64,000 nt of DNA from contig JAXMDA010000006.1 of the NCBI GenBank assembly GCA_046349085.1, positions 248,001 to 312,000 of the forward strand. The letters run 5' to 3'. The notes under the pieces were generated by a model. That model saw only the letters and a list, made by a program, of their open reading frames with translations. It had not been told where the DNA came from and searched no databases. This DNA comes from JAJXWB01 sp046349085 (GTDB lineage: Bacteria; Pseudomonadota; Alphaproteobacteria; Rhizobiales; Beijerinckiaceae). Positions 43,103 through 52,838 of the stretch are shown here, piece by piece (position 1 is the stretch's first letter; every line of letters begins with the position of its first letter). The position numbers and the translations under genes are program-made.

Positions 43103-46100
43103 ATGCAACGCTCATCCTTCGCACTCCTTCTCGCAACGGCGGGCTTGACGGCGCTCACGCAAGTCGCCCTGGCGCAGGCAGACAGGAAACCCGCGGCCGC
43201 CAGGCCGCAGGTGGCCGTGACGGCGCCCGCTTCCACGGCGCCCGAATTTCCGGTCGACAAGCTCCTGCGCGCAGACGGCGCGCGCGTCGTGCCGGATCGC
43301 TTCCTGCGCGCCTGGGATCCGATCACCGTCTTCTTCGACGCCGATGCCGGTCCCGCCGCAGGCGGACCGGAAGACAAGCCCGAGCGCGTCGTGACCATGA
43401 CGCCGAAGGCCGCCGGCGAATGGCGCTGGATCGGCCCGCGCGCCCTGCAGTTTCGTCCGGCCGATCCGTGGAAGGCGCTGCAGCGCGTGGATGTGAAGAC
43501 GAAGGACGCGCGTGCGAAACTTGTCGCGCTGCTGCCCGCGCCGGAATCGACCTCGCCCTCCGACGGCGCGGACCCCGTGACCGACCTCGACCAGATCGCC
43601 CTCACATTCGTCGAGCCGGTCGACATGGCCGCGCTCGCGCGTCTCATCACGATCGAACTGCGCAAGGCGCCGGGCGTTTCGCCCGAGGGCGCACAGGCGC
43701 TGGGCGCGCGCGATTTCGACATTCGTCCGCTCGAGCGCGCCAAGCGCGACGACAAGCAGACCTATGTCGTGCGCTTCCGCTCCTCGATTCCCGACGGGCG
43801 CGTCGCCGTGCTGCGGCTGAAATTGTCGGATGAGCCCGGCCTCGACGATCCGATCTTCGAATTGCGCGCGCGCACGGCTGCGCCGTTCACGGTCAGCGAC
43901 GCCGATTGCGGTCGCGGCTGGAGCGGCTCGAAACGCGACGACGTTCTGCAATGCGCATCCATCGGCGCCGACAGCGACGCCGGCGCGGACGACGAAAAGC
44001 CGACGTATCAGGCCGCGCCGAAGCGCCGCCTGACGCTGAGCTTCTCCGCGACGCCCGAGAAGCTCGACATTCTTCGCGCGCGCGAGGCCTTGCGCATCAC
44101 CCCTGCGGTCGACGATCTTTCCGTCGAGCCCGACGGCTCGCGCCTGCGGCTGACCGCACGCTTCCTGTCGGATCGCGTCTACGAGATCGCGCTGGCCGAA
44201 GGCGCGCTTTCGGACCAGCGCAAGCGCCCGCTTGCGGAGAGCTACGCGCAAAAATTCTCGTTCGCGACCGACAAGCCTTCGATCGCCTGGGACGCGGGCG
44301 CCGGCATTGTCGAGCGGCTCGGTCCGCAATTCCTGCCGTTGCGCGGACGCGGCTACGATCGCGCCGACGTGCGCGTGCACGCCATCGATCCGCTGTCGCG
44401 CGACTTCTGGCCGTTCCCCGGCGATGGCGTCGAAACCGACGACGGCGCGGCGCCGCCGCTGCCGGGCAAGGAGCCGCGCGCGTGGAAAGACGCGGCCAAC
44501 GTGGAAGCCGACGCAATCGCCGAGCGGATCAAGGCGCTGGGCTCGCCGGCCGTTTCGGCGCTCGTCGATTTGCCGATCCGCCGCGGCGGCGTCGACGCCA
44601 AGTTCGGCCTGGACATGAAGGCGCAATTCGCCAAGGTCGCAGGCGGCGACCAGCCCGGCGCCTATCTCGTCGGCCTGCGGGCGACCGATGGAACAAAACG
44701 CCGCTGGCTGCGCGTGCAGGTGACGGACCTCTCGCTTGCGGCGGTCGAGGAATTGAAGAGCGTGCGCTTCGTCGTCACGTCGCTGTCGAGCGCAGCGCCG
44801 GTCGAAGGCGCCTCGCTGCGGCTGGAGGGCCTGAAGGACGACAAATTCGTCACGCTCGCCCAGGGGCAGACGAATGCGAAAGGCGAGTTCTCCTGGAATC
44901 TCGACAAGCGCGAGGAAGCGGAGATCAAGCGCATCGTCGTGACCAAGGGGCTCGACACGCTGGCGTTGTCGCCCGACGAGGCGCCCTCGCGCTATGCGCA
45001 GGAAAACTGGACGAAGCCGGAAGAAAGCTGGCTCGACTGGACGACGAGTCCCGACGAGGAGCGCAAGCCGGTTGCGAAGAACCTTTGCCACGTCTTCACC
45101 GAGCGGCCGATTTACCGGCCCGAGGAGCCCGTGCACTTCAAGGGGTATGTGCGCGACTATCTCGCCGGCAAGCTGACGCCCGCGAAGAAGGGCGGGGTGC
45201 TCGTCGTCAATGGTCCGAACAACCAGGAATGGCGCATTCCCGTGAAGGTGGATGCGCTCGGCGGCTTCTACCATAAGTTCGACGTCGCCACGCCCGCGAC
45301 TGGCGACTACACGGCGAAGTTCGAACCGGACGGCGTCAAGCCCAAACCGAAGAAGGAGGAGAACGCCGACAACGCCGACAAGAACAAGGGCGACGACGAG
45401 GCGATCTCCGTGGAGGACGGCGGCGACGGCACGAAATCCGCCGCCGAGCAACCGGACGGCGAGAGCGAGGTCGCACAGGACGATGGACCGCAGACCTGCG
45501 GCGACACGGCCTTCAAGAAGGAAGCCTATCGCCTGCCGACTTTCGAGGTCGTGCTGAACGCGCCGCAGATGGTTCCGCTCGACAGCCAGTTCTCGGTCGA
45601 CCTCGTCTCGCGCTACTTCGCGGGCGGACTTGTCGCCGAACGGCCGGTGAAGTGGCGCGCGGCGCAATTCCCGCATGTCTGGTCGCCGCCGGGACGCGAA
45701 GGCTTCCTGTTCTCGACCGACTCGCGCTTTTCCGGCGAGGCGAAATTCAAGTCCTCGCCTGTTCTCGAGCGCGATGGCCGCACCGATTCCGGCGGCGCTT
45801 CGCGCATGACCTTCGACACGACGATCGAGCCGACCGCGCAGCCGCGCCGCTATTCGATCGAGGCGACCGTGACGGGCGACGACGACACCGAAGTGCGCAA
45901 CGTCGTCAACATCATCGCCACGCCGCCGTTTGCCCTGGGCGTCAAGACGCCGCGCTACGTCGAGAAGGCCGGCGCCGTCGAGCCGCAGATCATTGCCGTC
46001 GACGGCAAGGGCGATGCGGTCGAAGGCCTCGACATGACCGTGCGCTTCATCAAGCGCAACTGGGTGTCGACCCTTCAGGCGAGCGATTTCAGCCAGGGCG

Positions 46101-49057
46101 CCGCGAAATACGTGACGCAGACAATCGACGACACGCTCGTCGAGCGGAAGGTCGCAAGCACGAAGGATGCGCAGAAACTGGCCTTCGAGGCGAAGGAAGC
46201 CGGCGTCTATCTCGTGCAGGTCGAAGCCTACGACAAGATCGGCCGCCGCCAGCAGGTGAGCGTCGATTTCTTCGTCGGCGGCCAGACGCCGGTCACCTGG
46301 GCGCGCGCGCCCTCGCAGACAGCGACCGTGACCGCCGACAAGGACGCCTATGCGCCCGGCGAAACCGCGACGCTCGTCGTGCAGTCGCCGTTCCAGAAGG
46401 CGCGCGCGCTCGCCATCGTCGAGGAGCCGTCGGGCGCCTGGCGCTACGACTGGATCGACATCGACAACGGCTTCGGCCGCTACACGACGACGCTCGCCAA
46501 GGAGGAAATGCCGAAGCTCGCCGTGCATTTCCTCATCATGCGCGGACGGCTGCCTGACACGGCGCCAAATTCGTCGGCGCCCTTCGACCAGGGCAAGCCG
46601 GTGACGATCGCCGCCACCAAGTGGGTGACGGTCACGCCGGTGCAGAACATCGTCAACGTCAAGCTCGAAGCGCCCGGCAAGGCTCGCCCCGGGCAGGAGG
46701 TCGAAGCGACGATCGCGCTGACCGACGAGAAGGGCGCGCCGCTTTCCGGCGAGGCGACCTTCTGGATGGTCGATCAGGCCGTGCTGTCGCTCGCCAAGGA
46801 ACGCCGCCTCGATCCGCTACCCGACTTCATCGTCGAGCGTCCGACCACGATGGCCGCGCGCGACACGCGCAACATGGCCTTCGGCGTGCTGCCGCTGGAA
46901 GAAATTCCCGGCGGCGACGCCGGCCTCGACGAATGGGGCGCGGAGACCAACATTTCCGTGCGCAAGAATTTCACGCCCGTGCCGATCTATCTGCCGAGCG
47001 TGAAGATCGGCGCCGATGGCGTCGCGAAAATCAAGATCAAGCTCCCGGACACGCTCACGGTCTTCAAGTTGCGCGCGAAAGCGGTGAGCGGTCCCGACCG
47101 CTTCGGCTACGCGACCGGCGAAATGCTGATCCGCCAGGCGCTGGTCGCGCAGCCCGCGCTGCCGCGCTTCGTTCGGCCGGGCGATAGTTTCGACGCAGGG
47201 TTGATCGCGCGCGTCGTCGAGGGACCGGGCGGCGCGGGCCGCGCGACTTTCGCGGCCGACGGTCTGAAACTCGCTGCAAACGATCAGGCCTTCGCATGGG
47301 ACGGCGGCAAGCCTGCGCGTATCGACGCGAAGGCGAGCGTGGGCGAAGACCGCGCCGATCCGGTGAAGCTGACATTCGCGGTCACGCGCGACGCTGACAA
47401 GGCGCGCGATGCGGTCGAACTCACATTGCCGGTGAAGCCGGATCGCGCCCCGGCGCGCCGCTACGAGATCGTCGATGTGCCTGCGGGCGCCTCGAAAACG
47501 CTCGCCGCCGCGCCCGCCGACGTGCGCGCAGGAACGTTCCGGCGCACGCTGGCGATCGCCGCCGACCCCGCCATCGTGCGACTGGTCGCCGGTCTCGATG
47601 CCCTGGTCGAATATCCGTACGGCTGCACCGAGCAGCGCATCTCGATGGCGTCGGCGGGCGTCGCGCTGAAGAACTTTACGCCGATCATGTCGGCTGTGGG
47701 GCTCGACAAGCGCATCGGGCAGGACGTGAAGAACACGTCGATCGCCATCGATCAGGCGATCGACGCGGACGGCTTGGTCGCCTTCTGGCCGCGCGCGAAA
47801 GGCAATGTGTCGCTCACCGCATGGGCCTATTCGTTCCTCGTCGCCGCCAAGCGCGCGGGCGAGCCGATCGACGACAAGCTCGCCGAGCGTCTCGCCAACG
47901 TGCTGAAGCTCTCGCTGCGTTCCGACTATCCGCGCCTGATGGGCGGGCAGGAATTGCGCGAGCGCGTGGAAGCGCTGACCGCGCTCGCCGACGGCGGCAG
48001 GCTCGACGAGGCCTATGTCGCCGAACTCGCGCGTCGCGCCGATTTCATGGCGCCGATTAGCGTCGCCGAGATGGCCTCGGCCGCGACGCGCGCGGCGAAC
48101 GTCGACCGTCGCACGGTGGCGTCGCTTCTGGAAACGATGTGGGGCCGCGTGAAAATCGTGTCGCGCAACGGCGCGCCCGCCTATGGCGGCATCGCCGGCG
48201 ACAGCGACGATCCGCGCATCCTGCCGTCGGAAGCGCGCAGCCTCGCGGAAATGACGCGCGCGGTCGCGCTCGCCGCGCCGGACGATCCCCGCTTCCCCGT
48301 CTTGCGCGACGGTCTGATGCGCCTTGGCGAAGGCGACGGCTGGGGTTCGACCAACGCGACGTCGGCGGCGGTGCGCGCGCTGGCCGCGGCCTGGCGCCGG
48401 CCGCTCGCGCCGATCCCGCTGACGTTGACGGAAGGCGGCGCCGCGAAGACGCTGACGCTGGACGCCAATACGCCCGTGCTGCGCGTCACGAGCGAAGCGA
48501 CGGGCGCGGTCACCCTCGCCAATACCGGCCGCGATCCGATCGTCGTCCTCGTCGACACGCGCTACGAACCGGGCGAGCCCGGCGCGAAGGCGCAGGCCTA
48601 TTCGAACGGCTTCGCGCTCTCGCGCACGCTAGCGAAGGTCGTCGGCAATGCGCCGCCAGAGAAGCTGACCGCAAGCGCGGACGGCGCGATTGCGGTCAAG
48701 GTCGGCGACGTGATCGAGGAGACGGTCGAACTCGTCAATCCGCAAGACCGCACGCATGTCGCGATTGCGCTGCCGCTCGCGGCCGGGTTCGAGCCGATGA
48801 ACCCGAACCTTGCGACCGCGCCCGCCGAAGCGCAGCCCTCGGCGGCGCCGACGCTTGCTCCCACATGGACCTCGTTTGGCGACGATCGCGTCTTCTACGC
48901 CTACGACGCGCTGCCCAAGGGCAATTATCGATTCGTCTACCGGTTGAAGGCGCAGATATCGGGCAGCTTCACGCAGCCCGCGGGCCTCGCCGAGACCATG
49001 TACCAGAAGGGCCTGCAGGGCGCGAGCGCAGGAGCGCGCATTGTCGTTGCGCGGTGA
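43103..49057 (+). CDS. Bacterial alpha-2-macroglobulin
   Basis: A 1984-residue periplasmic protease-trap protein. The signal peptide ends near VALAQ; there is no lipobox cysteine, unlike E. coli YfhM, so it is probably soluble. Successive macroglobulin domains follow, including HVFTERPIYRPEEPVHFKGY, and FKLRAKAVSG near the complement-like domain. The thioester motif YPYGCTEQ contains Cys1508 and Gln1511 (CTEQ). A highly acidic Asp/Glu/Asn/Lys insert lies at about 748-800. Known: bacterial A2Ms capture attacking proteases through the thioester and pair with PBP1C. The gene overlaps pbpC by 17 bases, so translation is coupled. Confidence 0.96.
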   Translation: MQRSSFALLLATAGLTALTQVALAQADRKPAAARPQVAVTAPASTAPEFPVDKLLRADGARVVPDRFLRAWDPITVFFDADAGPAAGGPEDKPERVVTMTPKAAGEWRWIGPRALQFRPADPWKALQRVDVKTKDARAKLVALLPAPESTSPSDGADPVTDLDQIALTFVEPVDMAALARLITIELRKAPGVSPEGAQALGARDFDIRPLERAKRDDKQTYVVRFRSSIPDGRVAVLRLKLSDEPGLDDPIFELRARTAAPFTVSDADCGRGWSGSKRDDVLQCASIGADSDAGADDEKPTYQAAPKRRLTLSFSATPEKLDILRAREALRITPAVDDLSVEPDGSRLRLTARFLSDRVYEIALAEGALSDQRKRPLAESYAQKFSFATDKPSIAWDAGAGIVERLGPQFLPLRGRGYDRADVRVHAIDPLSRDFWPFPGDGVETDDGAAPPLPGKEPRAWKDAANVEADAIAERIKALGSPAVSALVDLPIRRGGVDAKFGLDMKAQFAKVAGGDQPGAYLVGLRATDGTKRRWLRVQVTDLSLAAVEELKSVRFVVTSLSSAAPVEGASLRLEGLKDDKFVTLAQGQTNAKGEFSWNLDKREEAEIKRIVVTKGLDTLALSPDEAPSRYAQENWTKPEESWLDWTTSPDEERKPVAKNLCHVFTERPIYRPEEPVHFKGYVRDYLAGKLTPAKKGGVLVVNGPNNQEWRIPVKVDALGGFYHKFDVATPATGDYTAKFEPDGVKPKPKKEENADNADKNKGDDEAISVEDGGDGTKSAAEQPDGESEVAQDDGPQTCGDTAFKKEAYRLPTFEVVLNAPQMVPLDSQFSVDLVSRYFAGGLVAERPVKWRAAQFPHVWSPPGREGFLFSTDSRFSGEAKFKSSPVLERDGRTDSGGASRMTFDTTIEPTAQPRRYSIEATVTGDDDTEVRNVVNIIATPPFALGVKTPRYVEKAGAVEPQIIAVDGKGDAVEGLDMTVRFIKRNWVSTLQASDFSQGAAKYVTQTIDDTLVERKVASTKDAQKLAFEAKEAGVYLVQVEAYDKIGRRQQVSVDFFVGGQTPVTWARAPSQTATVTADKDAYAPGETATLVVQSPFQKARALAIVEEPSGAWRYDWIDIDNGFGRYTTTLAKEEMPKLAVHFLIMRGRLPDTAPNSSAPFDQGKPVTIAATKWVTVTPVQNIVNVKLEAPGKARPGQEVEATIALTDEKGAPLSGEATFWMVDQAVLSLAKERRLDPLPDFIVERPTTMAARDTRNMAFGVLPLEEIPGGDAGLDEWGAETNISVRKNFTPVPIYLPSVKIGADGVAKIKIKLPDTLTVFKLRAKAVSGPDRFGYATGEMLIRQALVAQPALPRFVRPGDSFDAGLIARVVEGPGGAGRATFAADGLKLAANDQAFAWDGGKPARIDAKASVGEDRADPVKLTFAVTRDADKARDAVELTLPVKPDRAPARRYEIVDVPAGASKTLAAAPADVRAGTFRRTLAIAADPAIVRLVAGLDALVEYPYGCTEQRISMASAGVALKNFTPIMSAVGLDKRIGQDVKNTSIAIDQAIDADGLVAFWPRAKGNVSLTAWAYSFLVAAKRAGEPIDDKLAERLANVLKLSLRSDYPRLMGGQELRERVEALTALADGGRLDEAYVAELARRADFMAPISVAEMASAATRAANVDRRTVASLLETMWGRVKIVSRNGAPAYGGIAGDSDDPRILPSEARSLAEMTRAVALAAPDDPRFPVLRDGLMRLGEGDGWGSTNATSAAVRALAAAWRRPLAPIPLTLTEGGAAKTLTLDANTPVLRVTSEATGAVTLANTGRDPIVVLVDTRYEPGEPGAKAQAYSNGFALSRTLAKVVGNAPPEKLTASADGAIAVKVGDVIEETVELVNPQDRTHVAIALPLAAGFEPMNPNLATAPAEAQPSAAPTLAPTWTSFGDDRVFYAYDALPKGNYRFVYRLKAQISGSFTQPAGLAETMYQKGLQGASAGARIVVAR

Positions 49058-51482
49058 GGCAATAGCCGCGGCTTTCCGGCATTGGAACGAATGCCGGGGC
49101 AGGCTCGCATCTATACTTCTCCCGCTTGTGGGGAGGGGAAGGGGAGGGGGTCGCGTAATCTCGCGGCGTTTCCCGACCCCTCACTCCTGCCCTCCCCCGC
49201 AAGGGGGGAGGAAGGGCGGCAACCGATTCAGCGTTCGTCGCATCGTGACCGCGTTCGTCGCCGTCGCGATCTTGTCTCTCGCAGCCCTCGCCATTGTCGC
49301 TCTCTCCCGCGCGCAACTCGCCGCTCCCAAGCCAACCCTCATCGTCAACGACCGCGCCGGCGCCTTCATCACGCAGGTCTCCTTCGCCGAGGACCGCAGT
49401 TCCGCCGAGTTCGGCTACTGGCCGCTCGAGCGCGCGCCAGAGCGGGTCGTGCGCGCGACGCTGGCGCTGGAGGACAAGCGTTTCGCCGATCACGTCGGCG
49501 TCGATCCGCAAGCGATGGCGCGCGCGCTCTGGAAGAATTTTCGCGGGCGCGGGCAGCGGTCCGGCGCGTCGACCATCGCCATGCAGATCGCGCGGATGCA
49601 GAATCCCGCGCCGCGCAATCTTTTCAACAAGACGATCGAGGCGGCGACGGCCATCGCGCTGACGACGCGATACGGCCGGGAGGCGCTGCTGGCGCATTAC
49701 CTGCGTCTCGTCCCCTATGGCAACGGCAGTCACGGCATATCGCACGCCGCGCGCTTCTATTTCGACAAGCCCGTCGACGACCTCTCCTGGGCGGAGATCG
49801 CGCTGCTGTCGGCCGTGCCGCAATCGCCGACGCGGATGAACCTGCTGCGTCCCGAGGGCATGAACCGCGCGATAAAACGCGGCCAGCGGGCGCTGGACGA
49901 ACTCGCGCGCCAGGGCGTCATCACGCCGCTCGAATTCGCCGATGCGAAAAAGCAGCTCGCGCGCATGCACACGCCGCGCGCCCTCCGCCGGCCCGACGCG
50001 CTGCACGTCGCGCTGCTCTACGAAAAGCTCGCGCGCGAGGGCCGCATTGCGCCCGCGACGCAGTTCGATCCGCGCGTGCGCGCCACGCTCGACCTCGCGC
50101 TTCAGGCGCAGGCGACGAAAATCGCGCGAAAATATCTGAGCCCCTGGCGCGACGCCGGCGCGGAGCAGGCCGCGGTTATCGTTGTCGAGCGCGGCAGCCG
50201 CGAAATTCTGGCGCGCGTCGGCTCGACCGATTATGCGGACAGGCGCGCCGGCGCCTTCGATTTCACGCGCGTGCAGCGCTCGCCGGGATCGACGCTGAAG
50301 CCTTTCATCTTCGCGCTGGCGCTGGAGCGCGGCGTCATCAGGCCGACCGACATCATGGCCGACCTGCCGGAGGGCGCGTCGGGCGTCAACAATGCCGACG
50401 GCATGTTTTTAGGGCCGCTGCTGCCGCGCCAGGCGCTCGCCAATTCGCGCAACGTGCCGGCGACCAACCTGCTGAAGCAGACGGGGCTGGAAACCAGCTT
50501 CCGCTTCCTGCACGATCTCGGCCTGCACAATGTCGAAGCGCCCGCCGAGAATTTCGGCCTCTCCATGGCCATCGGCTCGCTGCCGACCAATCTCGAACAT
50601 CTTGTGCGCGCCTATTCCATACTCGCCGAGGATGGCAAGCTCGCCGACCTCGTCTATGCCAAGGACCAGCCGCAGCGCGAGGCGCGGCGGCTGCTGTCGG
50701 TGGATTCCGCGCGCCTCGTCACCGCTTTCCTGTCCGATCCCGTCGCGCGCCTGCCGAGCTTTTCGCGCTACGGACCGACCGAATACAATTATCCCGTGGC
50801 GCTGAAGACCGGCACGTCGCAGGGCTATCGCGACGCGTGGATCGTCGCCTTCTCCGAAAAGGTTCTCGTCGGCGTCTGGGTCGGGCGCGGCGACGCCGGC
50901 CCGATGAAGGGGGTGAGCGGCGCGACCGCGCCGGCGCGCGTCGCGCACGCCATTCTCGACGCCATCCATCGCGTGAAGCCGGGCGACATCACGGCCGGCC
51001 GCTTTCCGCCGCCGCCCGGCCGCGTCGCCGTCGACATCTGCGCGATGAGCGGCAAGGTCTCGACCGGGGCCTGCGGACAGACGCTGACAGAATGGGTGCG
51101 CCCCGCCGAAATGCCGCCGCTCGCTGAAAGCGTCGAGACGCCGGCTCCGATCCTGCGCGGCTGGGCGCGCGAGGAAGGCTACCGGATGGCCGAACCCGCG
51201 TCGGTCGACGGCGATGTGAAGCTCATCGTCTCGACGCCGGAAAACAACAGCCGCATCTGGACCAATCCCGAACAGCCGGCCGCGCTCAACCGCCTGACGC
51301 TCAAGGCGCGGGTCGAGCCTCGCGTGGAGCAGATTGTCTGGTATGTTGACGGCGAGCCTTTCGCCATCACGGATCCCGACAAGCCCGTCTATTGGCCGAT
51401 GAAACCCGGCGCTCATCGCATTCAGGCGCGCCTGCCGCTACGGACGGGCGCGTCGAAATCTGTGCAGGTGACGATCGAGTGA
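49041..51482 (+). CDS. pbpC: Penicillin-binding protein 1C
   Basis: A bifunctional peptidoglycan glycosyltransferase/transpeptidase, 813 residues from the TTG start. That start has AGGAG 6 bases upstream and overlaps the A2M gene. The cytoplasmic tail (about 25-60) is encoded by a family 4 repeat; the TM is IVTAFVAVAILSLAALAIVA. The GT51 domain has LEDKRFADHVG and GASTIAMQIARM; the transpeptidase has STLK (Ser417, Lys420), SRN and KTGTS. A BiPBP_C beta domain ends the protein. A GTG just before the TM (about 49249) is an alternative start but has no binding site. PBP1C is thought to repair the murein where A2M acts. Confidence 0.95.
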   Translation: MSLRGEAIAAAFRHWNECRGRLASILLPLVGRGRGGGRVISRRFPTPHSCPPPQGGRKGGNRFSVRRIVTAFVAVAILSLAALAIVALSRAQLAAPKPTLIVNDRAGAFITQVSFAEDRSSAEFGYWPLERAPERVVRATLALEDKRFADHVGVDPQAMARALWKNFRGRGQRSGASTIAMQIARMQNPAPRNLFNKTIEAATAIALTTRYGREALLAHYLRLVPYGNGSHGISHAARFYFDKPVDDLSWAEIALLSAVPQSPTRMNLLRPEGMNRAIKRGQRALDELARQGVITPLEFADAKKQLARMHTPRALRRPDALHVALLYEKLAREGRIAPATQFDPRVRATLDLALQAQATKIARKYLSPWRDAGAEQAAVIVVERGSREILARVGSTDYADRRAGAFDFTRVQRSPGSTLKPFIFALALERGVIRPTDIMADLPEGASGVNNADGMFLGPLLPRQALANSRNVPATNLLKQTGLETSFRFLHDLGLHNVEAPAENFGLSMAIGSLPTNLEHLVRAYSILAEDGKLADLVYAKDQPQREARRLLSVDSARLVTAFLSDPVARLPSFSRYGPTEYNYPVALKTGTSQGYRDAWIVAFSEKVLVGVWVGRGDAGPMKGVSGATAPARVAHAILDAIHRVKPGDITAGRFPPPPGRVAVDICAMSGKVSTGACGQTLTEWVRPAEMPPLAESVETPAPILRGWAREEGYRMAEPASVDGDVKLIVSTPENNSRIWTNPEQPAALNRLTLKARVEPRVEQIVWYVDGEPFAITDPDKPVYWPMKPGAHRIQARLPLRTGASKSVQVTIE
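49116..49216. repeat. G/C-rich dispersed repeat, family 4, within the 5' part of pbpC
   Basis: CTTCTCCCGCTTGTGGGGAG at the left and CCCTCCCCCGCAAGGGGGG at the right, with central GTTTCCCGACCCCTCA, resemble the element at 33590-33686. It is open in the pbpC frame and, if the TTG start is right, is translated. Confidence 0.7.
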
Positions 51483-51560
51483 GGACACGCGGTAGCGATG
51501 GTCTTCGCCGCGCCTCGCGCTATCTGCGCCTCTTCCTGAAGCGGCATGAAGGAGCGTCCG

Positions 51561-51971
51561 ATGCGCATCACCCCCTATCTCGGCTTTGACGGCAATTGCG
51601 CCGAGGCGTTTCGATTCTACGAGAAGGCGCTACGCGGCAAGATCGACATGATGATGACCTACGGCGAATCGCCGCAAGCGGCGCAGACGCCGCCCGATCA
51701 GCACAATCGAATCATGCACGTGCATATGAAGGTCGGCGACCAGAGCCTGATGGGCGGCGACGCGCCCAAGGGCATGCACCAGAAGCCCGCCGGCTTCTGT
51801 GTTTCGCTGCATATCGAGGACGAGGCGGAAGCCGAACGCGTGTTCAAGGAGCTGAGCGCCGGCGGCAAGGTCAACATGCCGATGGGCGAAACCTTCTGGG
51901 CCAGGCGGTTCGGCATGGCGTTGGACAGGTTCGACACGCCGTGGATCGTCAATTGCCCGAAGCCGATGTGA
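51561..51971 (+). CDS. PhnB-like VOC (glyoxalase/bleomycin-resistance) family protein
   Basis: A 136-residue cytoplasmic protein of the PhnB/DUF1428-like VOC branch: ITPYLGFDGNCAEAFRFYEK at the start, IMHVHMKVGDQSLMGGD in the middle and GETFWARRFGMALDRFDTPW near the end. The metal-ligand His/Glu positions of true glyoxalases are not clearly kept. AAGGAG lies 7 bases before the ATG at 51561. Function unknown; members are often annotated as resistance or epimerase-like proteins without proof. Confidence 0.88.
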   Translation: MRITPYLGFDGNCAEAFRFYEKALRGKIDMMMTYGESPQAAQTPPDQHNRIMHVHMKVGDQSLMGGDAPKGMHQKPAGFCVSLHIEDEAEAERVFKELSAGGKVNMPMGETFWARRFGMALDRFDTPWIVNCPKPM

Positions 51972-52042
51972 GGCGGCGACGCTATCGACGTCGATGAATT
52001 TCGGCCTATGATCCTGTCCGACAAGAACAGCGGAGAGGAAAC

Positions 52043-52837
52043 ATGGCCGATCTCATCGAATCCTTCGACAACGGCGTGCTGTCGATCGTCTTCAATCGGC
52101 CGGAGCGCAAGAATGCGCTGAGCGGCGAAATGCTGACGATGCTGAACGCCGCCCTGCAGCGCGCCGCGCTCGATCCCAAGGTGCGCTGCGTCCTCCTGTC
52201 GGGCGCCGAAGGCTCGTTCTGCGTCGGCGGCGACGTCAAGGGCTTTGCGGCCGGCGGCGGCGCGGGCGGCGGCCTGCCGATGGACCAGCGCGCCGCGACG
52301 TTGCGGCAGTCGATGGAGGCGTCGCGCCTGCTGCATGAAATGCCGAAGCCCTGCATCGCCGCGATCGAGGGCGCGGCGGCGGGCGCCGGCCTGTCGCTCG
52401 CCATGGCCTGCGACATCCGCATCTGCGGCGAGACCGCGAAGATCACCACCGCCTTCGCCAAGGTCGGTCTTTCGGGCGATTTCGGCGGCACCTACTTTCT
52501 GTCGCAGCTCGTTGGCTCCGCGAAGGCGCGCGAGCTCTACCTCCTTTCGCCCGTCCTCTCCGGCGCGCAGGCGGCGGAAATGGGCATCGTCAGCCGCGCC
52601 GTGCCGGACGCCGATGTCTTGAAGGAAGCGCGCGCGCTGGCGCGAAACATGGCGGACGGGCCGACCGTCACCTACGGCCTCATCAAGAAGAATTTCATTG
52701 CGGCTGAAGCCGGAACGCTCAAGGCCGCCTTCGATGCCGAAGCGCTGCATCACTCGCTGGCGTCCGCCACCGAGGATCACAAGGAAGCGTCCAAGGCCTT
52801 CGTGGAGAAGCGCAAGCCCGCCTTCGTGGGGCGCTGA
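52043..52837 (+). CDS. Enoyl-CoA hydratase/isomerase family protein
   Basis: A 264-residue crotonase-fold protein. The oxyanion-hole strands are FCVGGDVKGFAAGGG and IEGAAAGAGLSLAMACD; FAKVGLSGDFGGTYFL replaces the usual PEV-x-GL-x-P-G-GGT segment, so one catalytic Glu is Gly-Asp here and the reaction may be isomerase- or ligase-like rather than plain hydration. GGAGAGGAAAC precedes the ATG. It is followed after one base by a VOC protein, forming a two-gene unit. Confidence 0.92.
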   Translation: MADLIESFDNGVLSIVFNRPERKNALSGEMLTMLNAALQRAALDPKVRCVLLSGAEGSFCVGGDVKGFAAGGGAGGGLPMDQRAATLRQSMEASRLLHEMPKPCIAAIEGAAAGAGLSLAMACDIRICGETAKITTAFAKVGLSGDFGGTYFLSQLVGSAKARELYLLSPVLSGAQAAEMGIVSRAVPDADVLKEARALARNMADGPTVTYGLIKKNFIAAEAGTLKAAFDAEALHHSLASATEDHKEASKAFVEKRKPAFVGR

Positions 52838-52838
52838 A

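Noticed and set aside
43112..46528. 1138-codon minus-strand frame opposite the alpha-2-macroglobulin gene
   Set aside because: Same cause; composition is His/Arg/Glu-rich and repetitive, and the plus strand carries a recognised family with signal peptide and thioester motif.
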